From assembly GCF_026914185.1 (NCBI RefSeq), contig NC_070563.1:7647001-7711000 (forward strand): a DNA stretch of 64,000 nucleotides, in the 5' to 3' direction. Position 1 is the first letter of the stretch, and each line of letters begins with the position of its first letter. Below, one piece after another: positions 21,540 through 33,419 of the stretch. Made by a program: the position numbers and the translations under genes. A model generated the notes under the pieces. The model was given only the letters and a program-made list of their open reading frames with translations, made no database searches and was not told the origin of the DNA. The stretch comes from Puccinia triticina. Lineage: Eukaryota; Basidiomycota; Pucciniomycetes; Pucciniales; Pucciniaceae.

Positions 21540-21895
21540 TAACCTTCCTCCTAGGTCCGCCCACCAGTGTGATCGACCCTTGAACCGGTTGGAGAGACTT
21601 GCCATGGCGTGCACAGCACATTATTGATGCCGTTGATGACGTGTCCTCCCGCTGGGGATTCGCGCCTATTTGCGCTGCTGACCAGAACTGGGACTTGATC
21701 AAACTTCCCCGTGGCGAGGCCAAGCTGCTAATGTACCCAGGAACCCACAGCCAACTCAGCGTTCAGCTCAACAAACCAAAGATTGTGTCTGAGGGCAGGT
21801 TCAACAAAACAAAAGTGGAATTCAAAGTTGGCCAGTCCACATCCTCCTACCCGGAGAGTGGTAAAACATTGACGGCGTCCCAGAGAGGAAAATAG
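21540..21895 (+). pseudogene. Unrecognised coding remnant
   Basis: The frame reads LGPPTSVIDP, a stop, then TGWRDLPWRAQHIIDAVDDVSSRWGFAPICAADQNWDL and on to a stop at 21895. The composition looks protein-like and one in-frame TGA interrupts it. The family is not recognised. It may be the edge of a decayed host gene or retroelement. Confidence 0.3.
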
Positions 21896-22202
21896 TTAAG
21901 TAAGGGTATAAGCTGCAATCAGCAGAAAGTTAAGTCCTGTCATCCGAGCAGCTTGTGGAAAGGCTCCGGCCTCGTTGCTGGTTGGACCGCTCTGGCTCGA
22001 CCTCAAAAGCTGATGCCAGCCTCCTCTGCCCTTGAGAGGTGAGATCGCGTTCAGGACCATCGATTGCACTGAGCTTTCAATTGATCATGACGGCCCATTG
22101 CCCTCGGCCTGGCCGTTTGGCAGCCACAGGTGTCCTAGATGTGCTTTATCTGGATGGAGACGCATACACAAATTAAGCAAAACATGGATGGGGCAACAAG
22201 AA

Positions 22203-23754
22203 TAGGGGGGTTCATGATTGAAATTTACAAAACTTTGGGACACATTTTAAGGTGTTTATGAACATTTTTTTAAGGGGGTTGAGAAATCGACTCCCAAGAA
22301 TTAAAAAATCGACTCCCAAATCGAGTTTACGTCGCGCGGACCGCCGCGCGACGTCTGTCCCGGGCCCCCATGACCCAATTTTGACCCGGGGGCATTTTGG
22401 GAGTCGATTTTGTAATTCCGCAATCTCAAACGGGAGTCGGAATTTTAATTTTGCAAAAAATGCCGGAAAATAAAGAAAAATTTATACCTCCGCACTGGGG
22501 CACCCAAAGCCCCCCAAAATTTTACAGCACTCTAAATACACTCTCTAGAGCACATGTTAAGCTTCACGGCATTAGCACAACTCAGGGAGACCCTGTGTAG
22601 CTGGGGGCGGATTTGGCGGATTTCCTACTAACGCAATGCGCCATGTCCTGAGATACGGTGATCCAAATGCCCCCAAAATTTTACAGCACTCTAAATAAAC
22701 TCCCTAGAGAAAATTTTAAACTTCACGGCATTAGCACACCTCAGGGAGACCCTGTGTAGCCAGGGGCGGATTTGGCGGATTTCCTACTAATTACGCAATG
22801 CGCCATGTCCTGAGATACGGTGATCCAAATGCCCCCAAAGTTTTTCTGCCACATAAATACACTCTCTAGAGCATATGTTAAGCTTCACGGCATTTGAAAA
22901 CCTCAGGGAGACCCTGTGTAGCCGGGGGGTGGATTTGGCAGATTTCCTACTGCTTATCCTCACTTGAACCCTCTATATCTTCTGATCAAGAAGAGATAAA
23001 AAAGAGGAGGCAGCTCGAAGGATTCCCCGCCCTCCTATCTACAATTACTGATACAGACCGCAAAAATATTATCTCAGGACATGGCGCATTGCGTTAGTAG
23101 GAAATCCGCCAAATCCGCCCCCGGCTACACAGGGTCTCCCTGAGGTGTGCTAATGCCGTGAAGCTTAAAATATGCTCTAGGGAGTTTATTTAGAGTGCTG
23201 TAGAATTTTGGGGGCATTTGGATCACCATATCTCAGGACATGGCGCATTGCATTAGTAGGAAATCCGCCAAATCCGCCCCCGGCTACACAGGGTCTCCCT
23301 GAAGTGTGCTAATGCCGTGAAGCTTAACATGTGCTCTAGAGAGTGTATTTAGAGTGCTGTAAAATTTTGGGGGGCTTTGGGTGCCCCAGTGCGGAGGTAT
23401 AAATTTTTCTTTATTTTCCGGCATTTTTTGCGAAATTAAAATTCCGACTCCTGTTTGGGATTGCGGAATTACAAAATCGACTCCCAAAATGCCCCCGGGT
23501 CAAAATTGGGTCATGGGGACCCGAGACAGACGTCGCGCGGACCGCCGCGCGACGTTAACCTCGATTTGGGAGTCAATTTTTTAATTTTTGGGAGTTGATT
23601 TCTGATCAACCCCCTTTTTTAAAAAATCAATAAATTGCACTGATTGATCAGTATCACCTGCTGCTGTGCATTCTCCCAAAAGTTTAAAAATTTGTTCATA
23701 AAGGCCTTAAATTTGGCTCCAAAGTTTAGTAAAATTCAATTGTGAACCCCACTA
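22203..23754. mobile_element. Second copy of the TAGGGGGG MITE, split by another element
   Basis: The outer ends (22203-22271 and 23617-23754) align to the MITE at 159-361 in inverse orientation, including the inner motif CACTGATTGATCAGT.TCACCTGCTGCTG. The inner 1345 bases (22272-23616) are absent from the first copy, so they are a later insertion. Confidence 0.85.
22272..23616. mobile_element. 1.35-kb long-inverted-repeat element inside the MITE
   Basis: The ends start AAGGGGGTTGA and carry two copies of a CGACTCCCAA motif. The inverted arms extend several hundred bases inward on each side (roughly 22272-22870 and 23065-23616) and include a GTCGCGCGGACCGCCGCGCGAC palindrome. Each arm contains direct repeats of about 165 bases (CCCCCAAAATTTTACAGCACTCTAAAT...CATGTCCTGAGATACGGTGATC). 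No gene is carried. A target duplication cannot be judged because it inserted in a T/A run. Confidence 0.75.
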
Positions 23755-24838
23755 ATATGTAGCTGGTAACAGAAATCCATTTTGCATATTGGTACTAACT
23801 TCTAGTACTTGTTGTTGGAATTCAACTCACCCTCATAAGAGGAGTACCCCTGGTGAGTAGTACTCTAGTACACTCACCAAAGAGTTCATAATGAATATTG
23901 ATATTCATTATCCTCTGCAAATCTGTGACAGATCCCCTGCACAACCCAGATCGCAAGAAGCCTCGCGCTATTGCACCAACCAGTGACAACAGCAACGTCA
24001 CCGCTCAAAACTCAGTCGATTTGCTATCAATAAGCTCTTCGTGAGTTGCAGACTTCACAAACCCAGTCGAATGAAAAGCTAATCATCTTTTCATTCTTCT
24101 ACAGATCAATCAATCCCGAAGTCCAAACCAAAACAAAAGATCAAAGCAGTCAAACGTTCACAAAGATATTGTGAGTCGTCTGACGCTTTCTTTCTTCTAA
24201 ATCTCAATTCAATGAAGAAGTCTCTGACTCTTCAATTGCCTTAAAACAGACACACGAGTCTCGCAGACCGTATTAGCTCCTTGATGGTCGACAAAGATTA
24301 AACAAAAGACTAGATCTTTACAAATATGTAAAGTTCTTTTCATCTTCTTAATAAGAAGTTATCCAGCTAGATTAAAGTACTAACAATCAATGTAACCGTA
24401 ATGTTTTAGTGCTTTTAACTAGATACATCTCAGCCTTGTTTAGTCACTAGTCACTCAACTAAGTTACGAACACAGACAAGCATCTTCGAGCAGATTAAGC
24501 ATCTGCCTTCAGGTAAAAACCTTTGTTATTTTAATAGAACACTACTATTATTATACCTTTGTATTTCTTTATTCAGCCATACTTATAAAGAAATACATTC
24601 TTCAGCTTTTACAATTCTCTCACTTGTGTCAAGAGTGGACAAAACTGAATCAAATTGGTTTTGAATTAGTTTTATCCCCCTCTAGGGTGCATAGGAGAAT
24701 TCAAAGAGAAGTCTCTCAGTCCACCCAAGCCTAGGGATAAAATTGAGTTCCGCTCAATTTAGGCTAGAAGCGTAGCAAGTGCAGATTGTTCTTTTATGAA
24801 CCATTCTTTGTATCTACAATCAAGGAGGGTATGCGCGG
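23755..24838. other. Mostly unassigned; holds a possible spliced gene tail
   Basis: Apart from the exon-like stretch at 23927-24301, the sequence is AT-rich without a recognised gene. A TGTTGGAATTC motif near 23813 could be the start of an LTR, but I found no matching end. Confidence 0.35.
23927..24301 (+). pseudogene. Possible 3' end of a spliced gene
   Basis: Three exon-like pieces join in one frame across two clean introns. The first runs from about 23934 to the GTGAGT donor near 24039, with its acceptor CTACAG near 24105. The second runs to a GTGAGT donor near 24172, with acceptor AAACAG near 24250. The last ends at TAA 24299-24301. The joined reading is hydrophilic (…SVDLLSISSS… …TSLADRISSLMVDKD). 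The 5' part is missing or interrupted by a stop upstream. It could be a host-gene tail or part of a retroelement leader. Family unknown. Confidence 0.35.
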
Positions 24839-26997
24839 TGTGGTGGACGGAAAAGTGGAAAAATAAAAAGTTTTTCTATGCCACATAATTACTCAACTAG
24901 GCCTCAAGATACCACCAATTGGATCCCAGAAATGGATTCTACGGCCAATTTCACCACTAGTCACCACTGGAAGCACCCCTGGGCCCCCTCTAGTGTGGAA
25001 GTTACACCTCATGGACACCTATCACATGGCCAGCCCCAGTAACCCAGCTGTCACCTGCCCCAACCCAAGTTTCAGAGTAGTACACTTATACACATCACAG
25101 GATACAAACATACATCTCCCTGTCAGGCTACACTCATTACATGTTAACTACATACACTTCTTTATATACATAGTATGACATCATTTACACTGTTTCTGCA
25201 GCCTCAGAATTTGTGTATACACTAATTCCCCCTGTATGACAGCTCATGCAGTCTACTGTCACCTCATGCATGCATTAGAATGTTCTTTTGTATATTCTGA
25301 CATCATGTATGCACCCCTGGCATATTTAGAATGTTCTGTGGTATATTCTGACACCATTCATGGGCCCTTGGGGGGTTATGACATCATTTGTATCTACTCT
25401 CACCAGCTAAAAGCCCTCACCCTGTTTTCTAGATTAGCTGAAAACCCTAACCCACAAGCCCCTTTGGGGCTCCACTTTTGTCTATAAAAGGAGCTCTCTC
25501 CACCCCCAGTGGCCTGCTCCCCAGTTCCTCACACAGAACTCACAAGTCACCCAACACTCATCCACACTCAAATCCTAAAACCCTTATAACAATAACTCAA
25601 CCCTTATAACAAAGTAATTAAGACACTTACATGTTGCCAGTCAAAAAGATTTTATCTGTAACAGACCAGACCTATCAACAGTGGGTAGGTATGGTATGGT
25701 TATTGGTAACGTACCAATATTGTAACGGTTTTTCCCTTTTTACCGTTACTGTTAACTGTAACGGAAGTGCGTTACAATATTGCACACCCAGGATGTTCGA
25801 TCTTTGACATCCGTTACAATATCTGCCCACACAGTATGGCTCTTTGTCCGGTGCTAGGCCGGTGACAGCGCTGGGAGGGGATGGATGCCTGGCGGCTGCC
25901 CTCTCGGATGGCCCGTGGATGAGTCGTAGGGAGATCGGGTGATAGCTTTGGGGGAAGTGGTTTTGAGTGTTGTTTCGCCGGGGGTTGGATCCTTGGCGGC
26001 GGTTTTTGTTGGGGATTCTGGGATGTTTCGAGTGATTTGTTGAAGGGAAAGGATTCGTAGGACTCGGATTCTTGACTCTGGGATCAATAAGATTTGATGG
26101 CGGATCAGAATGCCATGCTGCTCCCCTCCTCCAAGTTCTGCGAACTTGGACTCGGGGAGACAACATGTCACATACATTTCATCATCTCCTTGCGCGCTGT
26201 GCGCGCGCACACGAAACAACACAAAAAAAAAAAAAACAACAAGTCAAACAAAAGAAACTAGAAAACAGAATCAAAACAAAACAGAACAAAAGAACTCAGC
26301 AGGATGGAAATAGAGTAGAAAGAAAAGAAAACCACAGCCTAAGGGATGAGAAAGAAATAACACAACACAGAGAGGAGGAGCAGAGAAATAGGTCAGAAAC
26401 AAAAACATGGAATAAACCCCCAGCACAAGCTGTGTTAGGACCAAGAAAGAAAAAGGGAGAGGAAATAGAGAGGGAAGTGAAAAATAGGGGAAAGGGAAAG
26501 GAGTCATAAACTGAGAGTCTTGAGTCTTGAGAGGATTGATCTTGAAGGGAGCGCCGGTGAAATTTGAGAACTGAAAAATGATTTGACTACCAGTTTGACC
26601 ACCACAACGGAGGGGCAGATATTGGACCACATATGATCCAGAGGGGCCATTTGCCCCTCTTCATCCCGTTAACCGGTGGTTAACGTGTTACACTACTAGT
26701 AACGCGAGTAACGCACCAAAAAAATCAGGCACGTTACAATACAGGCCTGGGGTTAAAACTGGTTGTTACTAGTACGCTAACGCCTGAGCGCAGTAACGGC
26801 AATTGTTACGCTACACAGATAACGGTGGTTATTGTAGCGTATCGTAACTACCCACCGCTGGACCTATCACTTAATAAAACTTGCCAAGCTGAGCTTGGTG
26901 GGTCTTGTTGACTGATAACAGAAGGGCAGAGCTTGCGACTCCATCATACCCTTCAAAATTCAGCAAAAGGGTTTCATTACCACTTTTGAGTCTTACA
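24839..26997 (+). mobile_element. Solo LTR of the Ty3-C family, split by a MITE
   Basis: It starts TGTGGTGGACGGAAAAG and ends CTTTTGAGTCTTACA, aligning along its length with the LTR at 57640-58567, including the GACATCATTTGTATCTACTC block. It is broken by the element at 25677-26860. Without that insert it is about 970 bases. The flanking bases do not form a target duplication, so it may be a recombination product. Confidence 0.8.
25677..26860. mobile_element. 1.2-kb hAT-like element with GTTAC-type subterminal repeats
   Basis: The ends are (A)ACAGTGGGTAG and the inverted CAGCGGTGGGTAG, typical hAT-type termini. An 8-base duplication GACCTATC flanks it (25669-25676 and 26861-26868). About 150-200 bases at each end repeat GTAACG and CGTTAC. 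The middle (about 25840-26640) is a copy of the SINE-like repeat seen at 39150-40009 and 40110-40793, apparently without its tRNA head. Confidence 0.8.
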
Positions 26998-27182
26998 GCA
27001 GCAAGCACCTCCTTCCTTTAGAAACAGTGGGGTGGGATGGAATTTAAAATTCAGAATATTTCCTGTGAGTCAGAGAAATCTCAAATATGGAGCGCAGAAC
27101 ACAAGAAACTGTTGGAGTGGGAAGTGAGGATGGAGGTCTGTCCAAGACAATGTACCTCTATATATCACATGTCTGCTCCTAG

Positions 27183-27811
27183 CAACACTGCAAGAGCTAC
27201 GCTTCGCTACGAAAAGCGGCGCTTTTGGGTAGCAAAGCAGAAACACGCTACTCTGGATCCAGAATAGCGTTAGCGCTAGCGGAAAATCGCTACTTTGAGC
27301 GGTAGCGAAGCGCCAGAACCGCTACTGCAGTTTTGGCCTGCGCGTAGCGAAGCACTTTTTTTTGCCGCTTCGCTACAGTATAGCGCAGCGGAAAAATTGA
27401 CGCTTTTTGGCGCTTTTTGGCGCTAATAGCGCTTTTTAGCGCCAAAAGCGTAGCGAACCGGGTCGCTTTTGTGTCAAAAGCGTAGCGGGCATCTCTGCCT
27501 TTTGGTGGAAAATGCCAGAAATAGTACACAAACATCAATCCTCCATCATTTTATGATGTGCAGTATTGATGTTTGAATGGTGCTATGGTAGCGCAGCAAA
27601 ATTGCTACAGTAGCGTTTTTTCCGCTACTATAGCGAGAAGCATAGCGAATTGCCGCTACTCTGCGCTAAAAAAAGCGCGCTATTTTCTTTAATTTTTTCC
27701 CCTTAAAAAATGTAGCAAATAGCGAAGCGCCAAGTCCACTACAAAAAGCTTAGCGAAGCGAGGCTAAAACCGCTACGCTGCCGCTTTTTGTAGCGTAGCT
27801 CTTGCACTGTT
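27183..27811. mobile_element. 629-base hAT-like MITE built of TAGCG repeats
   Basis: Ends CAACACTGCAAGAGCTACGC and inverted AACAGTGCAAGAGCTACGC. The duplication GCTCCTAG (27175-27182 and 27812-27819) is perfect. The interior is dense with TAGCG, CGCTA and AGCGAAGCG motifs on both strands. It has no gene. An element of similar style but different ends lies at 45611-46069. Confidence 0.85.
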
Positions 27812-27819
27812 GCTCCTAG

Positions 27820-29827
27820 TCTAAAACTGCCACTTGGACCTTTCTTCTACAGCTGCCTTCCCAGTCTGTTTTAGAACAGTTTTGGTTTTGCCTATGCTCA
27901 TGGACCCTGGTACTCTCTCGGCATTCTTAGCTTTGGGTACCTTCAATGAGAAGGGAGTTGATTGCTGAAAAAGGAATTTTGGGGAAAATAAAAACAAAAT
28001 TTGGTGACAACGGATCTTGCAACAAAAGGTTGTACATTAATGTTTTATATTGAATGGGCAAAAAGGAGAGCCCAAAAACATTTAAAGGGAACACTTCCCC
28101 TGATTTGAATGGCACTGCTTGGCTCTTTTTTGGCGCCAAGCTTGCGGGCACAATACCAACGTGTTGGGGGCCACCCAATTTTTCTCCAAGCTTTTCAGAG
28201 ACGCTTACCTCTAATTTCACATCTTTGGCCCAACAGACTCGAGTTTTTCTTGTAAAAAACAATTTTTTTTTTGAAAATATAAGGGCCTGAAGTTGAACCA
28301 TACAAATTCTGTTTTTCTTGTGCAGGGAAAACATTTTTTTTGCACTTTTCTGTATTTTCAAAAAACTCTCATTCAGAAAAACAGATTTCAATAATGTGTA
28401 CCACAACCATCACTTCAGATTCCACATCCACACTGCTCCTCCACCATCCATCTCAATCATCATAACACCGAAAGACAATCTTTGGTACGCTCACAAATCT
28501 TCATGAGTAGGGAAGGGGTCATTGTGGTGCTTTCCCTACTCATGAACACCTTGGACGATCATTGGTACTCTGGCAAATCTTCAGACCGGTCCAAGAGGGA
28601 GGAGGCCTGCAATCAATCATCCAGTCCAAGAGGAACTCCCTCCTCCTGTCGTTGGAGGCAATGGGAGGATCAAAATATAATCCCCTCGTCTTTCCTGTTG
28701 GATTGATTTAGCTCTATACATATGTCCAAGGGGAGGGAAGGATGAGGGATCTGAGGTTTCCTCCTCCTTCCTATGGCAAAGATATTTCTTGTTCCTCTAG
28801 GAACAATTCAGTTCCTTTTTTTCTCTCGGAACAATCAACTTCTGTTTGGAGAGAAAGGAGAATTCCTCTCCAAGCAATAGTACAGAGCGGTCTGAGTGGG
28901 AAGAGGGAGAAGACCGGTCCAAGGGAAAAGAGGAGAGATGAAGGACTCTCTTTTTTCCTTGGTCCAATTCAATTGTAGCAAACTCCGCTCGTTTTCCTTG
29001 GACCAATCCAGTTGTATGCTATATAGATTATCCTAAGGGGAGGGAGGAGTTCTCTGAGACAACAAGATGATTGATTGCTGGACTGCTCCGGTCTTGGAGT
29101 AATGAGGTGATGGAGGGTGATGGGGCAGGAAAAACAGTCTTGAAAAACAGGGTCAGACCTGTTTTTGAAAATCGACCATATTTGGGGAAAACTGTTTTCT
29201 GGTTGTCCCAAAAAACAGGCGCTGTGGTACGTGTTTTTTGGGGAAAACTGTTTTTTGCACAAAAAATTGATTTCTGCGGGAAAAACAGTTTTTTAACCCG
29301 CTATGGTACAGGCCCTAAATATTTTCAAAAGGTATAGTTTGTGGTTTGAAAAAAATTGAGTAGACAGACTTGTAGCCTGCTATCTCAGCTTTCATCCCTT
29401 GTTTTTTTAGCTTACTACCCCTCATAGTTAAAAGCCCAATTCACATACTGTGGACTGATTCTCAAGGGGTCTTCCAGGCATTTTTGAGCTCAAAATTTGA
29501 AATCCCCTGAGCTCACCTAGGCTCAAAGGGGGGATTGGTTACAGAAATTCACCATGCAACAACATTTACAGGATGTTTCTTGCCAGGGGGGATGGATATT
29601 GAGGAGTTTGAAATGGGTGAAAATAAGCTAAGAGCCTGGAAATTTTAATGGTGCAAAAGGCACGGTGAGAAATAGAATTCTATGAAAGGTATTGGGGAAA
29701 ATAAACTTCCTGTAGGGCGAAACATGCCACTAGGCTCTAGTGCTGACAGCTCTGCAACAGCCTTGTGACAAGTCCTCTGGTCCAGCTAAGAGCTCTCGAG
29801 CGGCTGGCTGCTGATCCATGCTGATCC
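27820..29827. other. Unassigned; hairpin and possible MITE ends
   Basis: At 28500-28546 a 15-base perfect stem (TTCATGAGTAGGGAA) folds over a 16-base loop and sits between two diverged direct repeats of about 40 bases. AGGGCCTG at about 28281 and its complement at about 29315 could be the ends of a 1-kb element, but no target duplication is convincing. No gene is recognised. Confidence 0.35.
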
Positions 29828-30580
29828 ATGGCATGGCACATGACTGTCATGCTTTGTGACAGCACTGTGCGACCTGAAGCGAACTCCGTCCAGCTACACT
29901 GGGCCTTGCACCATCAGACACACCTCGGAACTGCCATCCAGGACCAGCCGACATCCAGAAGCCCTCCAGCTCACTCGATATCCAACCACTTCAACATGGA
30001 GACACGTCCACCCCCAGCAGCCCCACCGCCTTATATTCAAGCAGTCAACCGGTAAGGCCCAATACGTTTTCCTTCTTTTCGATCCAACCATGCCAGCACT
30101 CAAGGCACTAGTTTCAGCGACAGCACCTGCTGGCTATCTTCCACTCTATATGATCAATGGAAGTGCTCAAGCTGTGTAGCCGTTTTTGCTCCATGGCCCC
30201 ATTGCAACTATGCACTCCACAAGCACATTGCTCTCTTCCACCCAGAGAATCCGAGCAGGTTTGTTTGGCCGAGTGATCTGAAACTATCTGAAATCCCTTC
30301 GTCGAAGCTGGGACTTGGTTCTTCTTGGTATCAATTAAATCTCCCTATGCTCGATTGACCAAAGCTCCGCAGACGGGACACACACCTGCAGTTGGTATCT
30401 CCTCAGATTCATATTGATTTCCAACGTTTGACCCCACAACCCCTCGGCACCGTCTATAACCTTCAATTTTCTTTCGATGGCATGGTCTGTATCCTGCGCA
30501 ACCTGCCTTCTAACCAATCAGGGGCCGTTCATATGAGCTGTTTGGTTGCACTCTGGTTGGCTCGTTGGTTGACTGTTTGA
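29828..30580 (+). CDS. Putative three-exon gene, function unknown
   Basis: Exon 1 runs from about 29828 (an inner ATG at 29996 begins METRPPPAAPPPYIQ) to the GTAAGG donor at 30052. Exon 2 (30118-30256) follows acceptor TTTCAG and is open and Cys-rich (CWLSSTLYDQWKCSSCV...). Exon 3 (30372-30580) follows acceptor CCGCAG and ends at TGA. Both introns (66 and 115 bases) keep the frame. No known domain and no secretion signal in the exon-1 frame. The tail turns hydrophobic (SCLVALWLARWL), which may mean the true exon 3 ends earlier. It lies in a transposon-poor island beside the membrane-protein gene. Transcript evidence would decide. Confidence 0.4.
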
Positions 30581-31903
30581 CATGGTGCTAAAACCTTTGT
30601 CTCATCCGTCTGGGGTCGGCTGTGACCAAGCTCTATGAAACGCCTCATTCATTGCTGTACCAAACTGGTACAAATTTTGATACCTCACTCATCCGTCCCC
30701 TAATGTTTTCCTTATCCGAATAACATTGGAAAAGCGTGAGACGTGAGTGATACTGTCAGGAGTGTCATGACGATGACACTGCTACCCTCGGTGGAATTTC
30801 GGTGGCCCTGTCTGGTTGCAACAGGTCGGTGCGATTGTCTGATGGGCGTCTCTAACTGATGGGAACCGAGCTCACCAAACAACTTATGGTTGCCGAGCTT
30901 CCTCTCCACTTCGGAATCTTGACTTCTCCTGCTTTTTATCACGCCTGCAAATATCAGGCCCCAAGCGCTACCTTTCCATGCTCTGAATCCCTCCAGATAA
31001 TTTACCGCAAAGATACCCGATTCGCATAAATGTCGCTAATTATCGCAGCAAAACTTTTCATATTTTGAGTTTGCAGTTTCGTTTCGCTTCTTCTTAGTAC
31101 TCGTCGATCTCTGATTTCGATGGCTAGGGTAGACGAACGTGGGTTTGTGACATGTTTAGGATACTAATCCAAACTGAAAGTGATTACTGCCTCAGCCTGT
31201 ATTCGAATTGAAACCTGCCCGGGATCAGCTGAAGAAGAGAGCCGGCTGCACGGAGCGGTTGACTCCATTGCGCGGCCACGTATGTACATAGAACGCCGGT
31301 CTTATGCCACCCCAAATGTTGAATACGGCCACAACCTGGGGTGTTGTCTCTTCGGAGTAGCTCTGACGTGCCGATCTACCTGTTTGAAGTTGGGGATCAT
31401 AATTCATGTGATACTCCACCATCTGGCCCCTTACGTATCGGAAAACAGCTGTGTTGATGAAATCAGTCTCGCCATGGATGACTGATGAGGCTGTCCCATC
31501 GAACTCCCTGCGCATATTTTGTTTAGTCACTCTGGACCGATCTGATGTTGTAATTCCGGAAAGGGCATGTCGTCCTTTCCCTTCAAAAATACCCAGATCC
31601 AGTTCTGCTCATCCTATCCTTGGGCCATTTCTATCCCCGAAGGGTTTCTGCCTGCAATTACCAACGCCTGAATCTATTAGCATCTAGCAATCATTTACTG
31701 GATTTAACTCAGTATTGACTGCTGGCAGCTTTGGGTTCTATCCCTATCCAGCTGTATATTTCCTCAACTCAATCCCAGCCCCCAAGTAAAGTGTTCACTG
31801 GGAATATCTTCACTTTGTCTCGCTGCTTGTTTTCGAGTCCCGCAGCTTTCAATTCTCGCACGCCCTGTTGCTTGTTTACTGAAATTATTGCATATCACTT
31901 ATC
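30581..31903. other. Transposon-poor stretch, no gene resolved
   Basis: On the minus strand 31530-31225 is open and protein-like (INTAVFRYVRGQMVEYHMNY) and begins beside a splice-acceptor-like GCGCAG, but I could not join it to other exons or name it. It may belong to a host gene or to the promoter region of the gene at 31904. Confidence 0.35.
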
Positions 31904-33141
31904 ATGCTGAACGCACCTACCACGTGGTCTTCGATGCTACCCAGCGCTTATCCTAAACCGCTACGACCGGTCGTTCTACTTACTACCATGGTCTCTCTTA
32001 GTTGAGTTCCAAACAACATCCCTGTTGCTTCAGTTGATCTGAATGTCCCGAAACTCAAAACTTACTTTGCTATGACTCGATTTGCGTTGCCTAATGTGAC
32101 AGTATGGTCACTCGTATTGGCAGTCAAATTTGTTGAAGATCGAACAGACGACTCGGAGACCAAACGGATGAAAATATTTGATGCCAGTTGAGTGTCTGAC
32201 CCCCTGTTCCACCTAGGAGTTTACGTCTTCACGTGTAACACACATCCTTCTCAAATGGAGAATAAATTGCTAATTTTCTTCTTGGTATTTCAGTATTGTC
32301 AGTCTTCTTTTTCGTCGTTGCTGCGTTGGAAGTATTTGGAATTGTAGCTGTTTTATCACACAAGGTACGAGTGCTGTCTTTTGGTCTGACGTAGGGCTTC
32401 GTTCAGGCTATTAGAACTTATTTGGTCTCATTTTCTCCTTCCTTTTAAACCCACACAGATTCTCCTTGCGAGGCTATACTTTTTTGTGTCCGGATTGGCA
32501 GCTTTTCTGATATTTTCAGCCGAATTGACTCGTTTAATCGCGCACTTCGTCGTCAAGAGTGATTTGATCAATGATTGTCGATCCGCACTGACCGGAGCCA
32601 AGGCAGAAACGTTGAATGGAGCCGTCGCTAGTATCGATGCCACCGAAGCTTCGCGATTATGTGAAGGTGATTGGCAAAGGGGGATCTGGTGGGACCTGGG
32701 TTGGCTGGTCTTGACCAGTTGTTTAGCTCTATTGTTCACTGGAATAGTCGGTGCATATTGTGAGTGATCTACTTGTGTGATTTAATTCTGGGCCCGGTCA
32801 ACGGGAAGAAGACTGCCAGACAATAACTGAAGTCTCATCTCGTGTCTTCAGATCACCAATTACTAGATCCATCAAGTAGTAGGACAGCCGATAATCGTGA
32901 AGAGACAGTAGATCCTCGATTTAACGGCAGAGTTCAAGATGGACCTAATGCCTACCCAATGGAACCCTATCAAAATATGGCCTATCAAACACCCCAGCAT
33001 CAAGATGTGCCATTTGTACCACCACAGTATACCATGCCTCCAGAATACCGACCAGCTCCTGGATTTCCTGGTGAACAGCATAAAAATGACAACAAGGAAG
33101 CACTCGAAAGAGTCAGCCTGTCTGATCCACCCCCGAGATAA
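31904..33141 (+). CDS. Multi-span membrane protein with Pro/Tyr-rich tail
   Basis: Secure exons are 32034-32186, 32294-32364, 32459-32759 and 32852-33141, with GT-AG introns in phase. They encode a hydrophobic stretch around VTVWSLVLAVKFV, a clear span ILSVFFFVVAALEVFGIVAV, another around LARLYFFVSGLAAFLIF, a loop of about 50 residues with two Cys, then WWDLGWLVLTSCLALLFTGIVGAY. The last exon is a soluble tail of about 95 residues, rich in Pro, Tyr and Gln. This four-span plan with a two-Cys loop resembles tetraspan or Sur7-like fungal plasma-membrane proteins. The family is an inference from topology only. The start is uncertain: ATG 31904 would need a 33-base intron (32001-32033), which is too short. 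This is the strongest host gene in the window. Confidence 0.65.
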
Positions 33142-33419
33142 TTTCACGATTATTTCACTCTTCAATAGACTGTTCATATCACCTCAACGAACATCTTTGC
33201 TATTATTCTCCTCGCTTTCAGCTTCTTCTTGGCCTTGTGATTCTGTCATTCTTTCAATCTCGTCGTTAATGTACCTTTTCTCTTCCAGTCTGGATCCTAT
33301 GTTTGATGAGAGGCTTAACTAGGAAGTGAAACGTCAGCAAACAACTGCTTCCCCCAACTGTCTAGTCCAGTTCTTGCATCTGTCTCTCGATTGTTTATTC
33401 GAAATTTGTACTTTATCTT

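Noticed and set aside
27281..27540. Minus-strand open frame with Ala/Arg/Tyr-rich product
   Set aside because: It translates the TAGCG repeats of a hAT MITE.
28281..29322. A 1-kb MITE with AGGGCCTG ends
   Set aside because: Only eight terminal bases match perfectly and the flanks do not form a duplication.
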